Source: Harmothoe impar (lineage: Eukaryota > Annelida > Polychaeta > Phyllodocida > Polynoidae). From it: DNA of 64,000 nucleotides. The first letter of the stretch is position 1. Each line of letters opens with the position of its first letter. Positions 57,663 through 64,000 of this stretch are shown piece after piece. The notes below the pieces were generated by a model. It worked only from the letters and a program-made list of their open reading frames with translations, was not told the DNA's origin and searched no databases. The translations under genes were made by a program, and so were the position numbers. The stretch lies in the NCBI GenBank assembly GCA_947462335.1, contig OX381705.1, positions 37,595,570 through 37,659,569 on the forward strand. The letters are read 5' to 3'.

Positions 57663-59560
57663 TATATGTCAGACTGGTAGTATGTTACACGAGAAAGCGG
57701 ACATATATGGCCAATTACATAATTAAGTGTCCAAAATTGAACGAAAAAAAGACACAATTAGCGGATATAAGATAAAAGGGAGTTATGTGCCATACGCTGA
57801 GTCACAAATTGCCCCTGTGGATGACCCAATTAGAACATGTGTTAGTACATTTACAGTTGTATGTAAATGTGGTCTTTAAAATGCCGACCTGAGTGTTGGT
57901 GCCATAGTCATCATTAGCATGGCTTTAACTCTGGTGCAACACTGGGGTCATAACAACTCAGAGACTCGGCGCTAAAAGGCCATGTAATTAGGTAACACTG
58001 TACAACAAATTTTCAAAAATTGAAAAAAACCGGGACCAGACTCAATTATTCTTATGTATTTCGACCTGGGGAACTCAAAAATAGCACTCAAAATTGTGTG
58101 GTAAGTCTCAGTTTCCAGATATTCACATGTATACCCAGTTAGAGCTTATATATACACTATTTGTTCAAAAAGTAGGAAAATGCTTCTTTTCATGTAAAAC
58201 TCATTTTTAACTAGTTACATTATTAATATATTACTGATCTGTTATGGAAATAAATATTCTTTGTGAATAAATAGGTCCAAAATAACACTTTGAAACATAT
58301 AACTAGTGCTTAAAAAGGTCGCTTTGTCTTCCTATTGTATTCCCCATAAGGACCACCTCTGACCATATTCCAGCAATGTACCTGGCTAATGTTTCATGTA
58401 AAATTAGGTTTGATGATCAAATATCCTCATACAAGGATACCTTTTAGTAGAAAATTGGTTCTGAAAGGAATTTGCAAGGCCTGTTTTGAGGTTTGCGATA
58501 TTGATGACATTTCCAATATTCTAGAGCCAATATCCAATATTTTGACTGTGTCAATGGCTACTATGGTAGCCAGAAACTGGCCTTTGTACCATTTTTGTCT
58601 ATAAAAACCATTATAGATATAGAATTTTAATCCTAAAGATGTAACACCAATGATCTATCATTGTATTCAGCATAAAGGGTTATCCAAGCAAATTTCTGTC
58701 TATTTATTACTCTTTTTGGGATTCCGGCACTGGTGGGGGCTAAAAACAGTAATAATAGCTTCCCTGAAGGTACCTCTTGTCAGAACGGGTCACAATCCTG
58801 ATCTTAGTAGCTTAAAAAAATGTTATATCGCTTTAGGATGAATCTATATATTTTATAGTATTTTTTCAATTAATATCGGTAAAATATCACTAATTTAGCT
58901 TCATAACAGTGTAGAATCCTGTTTTTTATGGTATGTTACCACTAAATGTGCTTCAGAGTCATGTTATCTCTGCCAGGCAAACAAAATAGACAATTTTTTA
59001 TGAATGCTGTCTCTGCTGTATATTGGTCGGACCATATATTCAGTAGTAGACCGACAAATAATCATGGTTGGAATATCTTGAAACTGAGACTTATGAGGCA
59101 TTTTTTACCATCATTTTTGGATTCAGTGACCTCAAATTAGTCTAGTCAGGTAGGTCTGCCCCCGTTTTTTTTTTCGTCGTTGCACAGTGTAATTTGACCA
59201 GCGTATGCCATATGGGATGGGCAAGCTATGCACCAGGATTGATGGTAGTCCAACAATGTGAGATCAAGAACTGTTAGAAGTGAGTTACAACACGTCCTTA
59301 TGTTACTGTCATGAACATTTGATGGGTAGTTTATCTAAGATAGCTAATGATACACGTGACCGGCTCATTTACCGACAGATGATCCATACTATGATACTTT
59401 AATGAATCGGGGGGCTATGGAAGGGAAAGGGCAAAGGTTTCACCCTAATGACCGGGGATAGGCATTATCAGTCGGCTACTTAGAGGCAAATGTCAACTCC
59501 TCCTCTATGATAATAGAATCATGGTGACTGATTGGGACATGAGTGGACAGGGAGGGACAT
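57663..59560. other. No gene seen
   Basis: AT-rich sequence with short meaningless frames; no inverted-repeat boundaries or RNA gene could be placed. Confidence 0.4.
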
Positions 59561-60480
59561 TTCCCTCTTAAATCATGATCACACTGTCCACTGACCCCCA
59601 ACTCAACCTGCGTCCTACCCACATGTGGGTGTCTAACTCACTGTACCTAGATACAGCATCAAACGGACATGGATCTGCTCACTCCACAACGTGATGAGTG
59701 GTGGCCACAGGGATGCTGATCTGGCATCAGCGTGTCCGTCACCCGCCGACCAGCGCCCCGACCTACATAGTGAGGGCGGTGCTCTATGGAGACCGCCTCA
59801 CATGTCGGCAGACAACATGCTCCATGCCGGAACATGTTGGAATGAGGGGATTCCCCGCCTCAGTTGACCAGGCTATGTGGGCCGCCAGGGCCTTCTCATG
59901 TTCTGCCCCCAGTTAGGGCAGGAGCAGGGTGGCGGCGCACATCGTGCTGCAATCAGGCCACCACACACATTTGTCAACACTATAATACTGGGATAAATGC
60001 ATTCCGCATTTATGAAACCAAAGCTCAATCATCTAGATCTAATTTGTTAGGGGAATACCAGTATTTATATGGGTTTCCTCTATGTTGAGAGCCCAGCAAC
60101 TGGAAGTTACCCAGAACAAAAAAACAACGTATACGTGTGGATACTTCATTGGTGTACAATACCATTTCTATCCTCCAACCAAATCAGAACGTTGGTTAAC
60201 TATTCCTTTCTATGACGTCGACTTGGAGCAGACGGTATTTTTCCTCGGGTGCCGGTGGACGTCAAGTCATGGTGGTGGTGAAAGAGGCGATCGGCCGCCC
60301 ACCCCTCTCCGCCCCCAAAACATGCCTTCTTTGGACGGGTGCCAACTCTACCCCCTGACACATCTCAACATGTCTACTGCCAACCAGTCCCTTAGCCTTG
60401 CCACCTCCAAGGCTTTCTTATGTGGCAGAATAGGCTGCCCCTCCCACATCACTTCTCTTGCGATGCCCTCAGTGTTATAA
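59560..60480. promoter_or_regulatory. GC-richer unique region with perfect kappaB site
   Basis: Non-repetitive, GC-richer than its surroundings. GGGGATTCCCC at 59,846-59,856 is a perfect palindromic Rel/NF-kappaB consensus. Open frames on the plus strand at 59,698-59,916 and 60,082-60,480 are cysteine-containing but unrecognised and lack paired splice sites. Enhancer or unrecognised exons; undecided. Confidence 0.25.
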
Positions 60481-61868
60481 TGACAGGCATTATTACTGAG
60501 AAAGCAGAGAAGGGAAAAAAGCGTAGAGAGGAATTATGAGGGGCTGAGCTGTATTATATGTTCTCCTTTCTCAATAGCTTAGCACGTGCAGGCATACCAA
60601 GCTATACCTTGTTATATAGTTGGTATAACTATAGCCTATAGGCCTACTAGTGTACCGTATTTATTAGATACAATCTCCTAGTATCATGTATAGCCTATAC
60701 ATAGAAAGGCCCTTCACAAAGTCAGCATTGTCCCCATGGAAACGTGACGTCAGAGATAGCAGGCGGCAGACCCCTGGCAGTACAAACCGCCTACAGTACC
60801 CCAGTCGGCCTGTCTGATTATTTCTGATAATGTTAGGGGGGGGGGGGGAGTTCTCCCTACAAACCTTCAGCAGTTGAAACAAGCTTCTGCCACCAGCTCC
60901 CCTGCCTGTCAAAGTATACTTTATCCTGGCTATCACCCCGCGGGAGGACGGGTTTTTGACTCATGGGGAGTCCCCTGATCCTGCAGGCAACCCAGGGTCG
61001 GGGATAGTTACAATATTTAGTTACTTATATACCACTCAGATCACATGTCAGGCTATGAATTATACCCTAACCTCGTGTGGTATAGGCTTGTGTTAGTCAC
61101 AATACAACAGAACTGTGTGGACAAATATACACTACACCCTCAAAGCACCTCTATGTATTTAGTTTACTTTATGGTAATAGAGGATATATAGCCGTATCAG
61201 TACCACTCACAAAATATGGACAGTAGACTCTATGTAGCGTAGTTCTCATATCGTTGTCACTGATATACAAATGTATCAGCATTTCATGGGAGCTACCGTA
61301 GTAATCCGCTAAATGTGAAAGTAGTACTGATATCCAAGCTAATCAGAATTAGAGCCCAAAAATTGTGTGCTGTTCAAATTGAGTGTAAATCTGGTAGCTT
61401 TTTAAGGAATTGAAACACAAACATGTATAATTTAATAATGGTATCTAATGGGAGCCACTGATACAATGTACTAGACCTCCGCTCGGGTATATTGCCCTAC
61501 ATCAAGGACTTTTCAGAAACAGTGTCTGCACTGTTTATATCTATATCTATGTATATTTACTTACAATCAAAACCATTACTTTACCATAAAATATACATCT
61601 GGGAGTCATTCATTCATTTATTCATTCATCATAAATCTACGCGTGCCAACTAGTGACTCCTGATTCAGGGGTCGAAGTCTGACTTCAGAGGTCGTATGTC
61701 AAGGTCTTAGGTCAGTACAGTGGTCCTCTCCGGGGTCACATGGTGTCAGTGGTCAGCACTGGCCAGGGGCCCGGTTATTATACTACATGTACAGGCGGTA
61801 AGGACACACACTGCATGGCGCTTTGATCCCGCAGCGCTTTGATCCCAAACCTCTCTTTAAACCCGCAG
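60481..61868. other. No gene seen
   Basis: AT-rich with a G14 run near 60,837. No supported feature. Confidence 0.4.
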
Positions 61869-61912
61869 ATCTTACTGCACATCCAGTAACAGTCAGAGAG
61901 CAGTTGGGACAG
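61869..61912 (+). CDS. Candidate 44-nt exon of a plus-strand gene
   Basis: Acceptor CTTTAAACCCGCAG and donor GACAG|GTACTC bracket a frame LTAHPVTVREQLGQ (phases 1/0). Its phase does not join directly to the terminal exon at 62,510, so another exon would be needed. Confidence 0.25.
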
Positions 61913-62509
61913 GTACTCAGCTCTATATATAGGGGCGCTGGGCCTTTAACGTCAGCCAAGCCTGCAATCAACCACCTCCTAATACACAATGGGTACCCTC
62001 TACATTTGATAGCTCTGCCTCGTGTCTGCTACTGTCTGGTTATTTCTAGGGCAAGATGTAATACTATTAATAGAAGTGAAAACAAAGGGATCCAGCCAAG
62101 CAAAATGTTTTAAATATTTCAAAAGCATTTCACGAGGGTCGATTCGCTTGTCACTGTCAGATGTAAAAGTATATGAAATTCGACAAAAGTGACGGACGCA
62201 CATCCCTGTATCATGAGTGACTGTAGGAAACCCAGCAGACAGCCCGGTAAATGTCAAAGATGTACGTCCCGAAATATTGTTTACCCATTCATCAGAATAA
62301 ATGGGCCGAATAAATACTTAAATGTTGGTGTTTTACAGCACATGTAAGTATTGTCTTGTTTATACTTTGAATCAGGATTCATGCTGATATTTTTTGAATA
62401 TGTGGGAAAATACTTTTGTTTTCCCTGCACTAAATAACCGACTATTGCAATTAAAGCCAATATATACATGGCACCATATATTCTACAAGGTTCTCCTCTG
62501 TGCTCTCAG

Positions 62510-62651
62510 GGTCTTGAAGTCAGAGCGTCAAGCCGACTCCGATGATGGTCAGCAGGTCCATAAGCCGACTCCCGCTGACCGCCCCACGCCACCCTCACCA
62601 CTAGTACGAGCAGGTCCTGAGTCGGTGCCCATCACTCAGCCCAACCCATAG
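62510..62651 (+). CDS. Terminal coding exon of an unidentified plus-strand gene
   Basis: A strong acceptor (TTCTCCTCTGTGCTCTCAG) opens 142 nt that has only one frame without early stops, requiring phase 2 from upstream. It encodes a hydrophilic, Pro/Asp-rich C-terminus of about 46 residues (LKSERQADSDDGQQVHKPTP, then PSPLVRAGPESVPITQPNP) and ends at TAG. A perfect AATAAA follows at 62,705-62,710 with GT-rich sequence about 35 bp after it. Together acceptor, stop and poly(A) signal make a coherent 3' end. The protein family is unknown; the composition suggests a disordered tail. Confidence 0.45.
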
Positions 62652-62704
62652 GTGGTGCTGTAGGGTAGAAAACAGGCCCGGTGCATGTTGTAGTAGCCAA
62701 TGTA

Positions 62705-62710
62705 AATAAA
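62705..62710 (+). terminator. Poly(A) signal AATAAA
   Basis: 54 bp downstream of the TAG at 62,651, followed by TGTTGT-rich sequence near 62,740; the right spacing for cleavage of the plus-strand transcript. Confidence 0.45.
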
Positions 62711-62879
62711 AGCACAGGACACCTTCCTCAGACTTACATGTTGTACCCTCATCTGGAACGGGTTGACCCAAGAATAAAGCAATGCGGTATAGTGGGTCCA
62801 CACGTATAGCGTCACGGTACCATACCACGGGCATTGTACTGCTACATGAAGATATGTAAGCCACGGCTTATACACACGA

Positions 62880-63105
62880 ATTTAGGGGCCCTTGATTGGG
62901 GGGGGGGGTCCCCATGTCGCATGTCGGATTTAAGAAATGACCATGTCGCATGTCTATGTCGCTTAAAATGCTCATGTCCCATGTCAATTTAAGAAATGGC
63001 CATGTCCCCTGTCACTAAGCCTCATGTCGCATGTCACTAGGCCTCATGTCCCATGTCGATTTTAAGAAATGCCCATGTCGCCATATCGAATTTAGGGGTC
63101 TAGAG
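62880..63105. repeat. CATGTCGCATGTCG repeat block
   Basis: Degenerate tandem copies of CCATGTCGCATGTC with TTTAAGAAATG spacers, bracketed by GAATTTAGGGG at both sides in direct orientation. A diverged relation of the GTGTCG family. Confidence 0.6.
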
Positions 63106-63784
63106 CCATAATTTACGGCAACACCAAAAAGGCCGAAATGTCGTTCCCTTGAAGTGCTGCCTGGTTAAACTTGTTCAAGTGTTTGATAATAAAGTGATGG
63201 ACAGTTAACTTAATTTGTATAACCTCTGGAGGACTTCTCAGTGTTGGGACTTCTGGTGGTTGGTATGGGTGTTAGTGAAGGGACTGTTTGCTCGTCCATG
63301 TAAAAGGGCATGGACAGGTCACATTGGACGGTACGTCACGACGACAAGCGTCCCGATAGGGGCCGCTACACGACACCATCACGCCCCTTGCCGCGGGATC
63401 CGATGGCGTTTCATGTTGACATTTGAACCCAAGAATAGATATGCTAATAGTATCATTCACTTCTTCTGTTTTACCCATTTTTCTCCGTACACTTACGTTG
63501 TCGAACTTTTTTTTCTCTTTCTATAAATAGCATTCAATCCTCGGATCGCACTACCAAGTGAAAGTGAGTAGATCTAGAACGGTGATATCCATTAACCTTT
63601 GACGGGAGCAGACATTAACCCCTTTAACCTGCTCGCTTTTTGCCTGGCTGCTTTTCCGGTTATTTCAGTATATGTAAACGCCAGAAATGTGATACACATG
63701 TATTCTCATGTATTGACTGTGGGGTATGCTGGGCGTACCTGGTAACTGGTCGGCACTGGTACATCAAGCCGACACTTCAGGAGT

Positions 63785-64000
63785 GTGACTATACATGGGT
63801 AGCCAGGATTATCACTGTGTCGCCGTGTCGTTTTTTAGCTAAGGTGCCATGTCGATTCCTATCCTATACATTCTGGCCTATAATTTCATGTCCGTCGATT
63901 TCTAAACCGCCCCCCCCCCCCCCCCCCGTGTCGTACGTGTCGATTTTTACAACCCCCGTGTCTCTGTGTCGCCCGTGTCGATTTTTACCCATGTATAGTC
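63785..64000. mobile_element. GTGTCG-family MITE, copy 4, reaching the window edge
   Basis: Starts GTGACTATACATGGGTAGCC and ends TACCCATGTATAGTC at the last base of the window, an inverted repeat of at least 15 bp. The final AC expected from the left end lies just outside. Contains a C18 run. Confidence 0.75.

Overview
This is animal nuclear DNA: AT-rich, intron-rich, and densely packed with short transposons, tRNA-derived SINEs, microsatellites and long homopolymer G/C runs. Nothing looks bacterial or organellar. The retroelement types, the SINE-like tail ending in a run of CAAT, and the protein content suggest a marine invertebrate, possibly a lophotrochozoan. That placement is inference; amphioxus or a hemichordate is not excluded.

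Layout. 1-5,705 holds a decayed Ty3/Gypsy-like LTR element on the minus strand: LTR, primer-binding site, frameshifted gag-like coiled coil, and a pol cut off inside reverse transcriptase. Beyond it lies a second degenerate lysine/serine-rich ORF block. 5,706-9,662 is AT-rich and probably contains the 3' UTR of the next gene. 9,663-19,295 is the main gene of the window: a 14-coding-exon minus-strand gene that I could splice completely, with every intron GT-AG and every phase matching. It predicts 1,278 residues: signal peptide, Ig-like domain, two-module class I cytokine-binding region, three further fibronectin III domains, one membrane helix, a box1-like segment, and a tail of about 620 residues. 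That is the architecture of the gp130/LIFR family of tall cytokine receptors. The tail carries a DSGRGS phosphodegron-like motif and twelve tandem 15-residue repeats, each with one tyrosine and one Ser-Pro. This is the strongest candidate in the window for an undescribed signalling system.

19,300-64,000 is mostly intergenic or intronic and is built from short inverted-repeat elements. Several have target-site duplications that can be read directly. Element families include a pair with 2-bp duplications and CAGTG-rich interiors, a pair with CAG...CTG ends and 6-bp duplications, a GTGTCG-rich family of about 215 bp, and a foldback of about 745 bp. A GC-rich segment at 25,960-26,300 looks like a promoter (CREs, E-boxes, TATA box). 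A plus-strand terminal exon at 62,510-62,651, with a poly(A) signal 54 bp later, indicates a second gene whose other exons I can only suggest.

How the parts relate: the receptor would bind a four-helix cytokine through its Ig and cytokine-binding modules, recruit a JAK at the membrane-proximal tail, and offer many tyrosines for SH2 proteins, with the DSG motif limiting its lifetime. This is inferred from family knowledge; no ligand, JAK or STAT gene is visible in the window.
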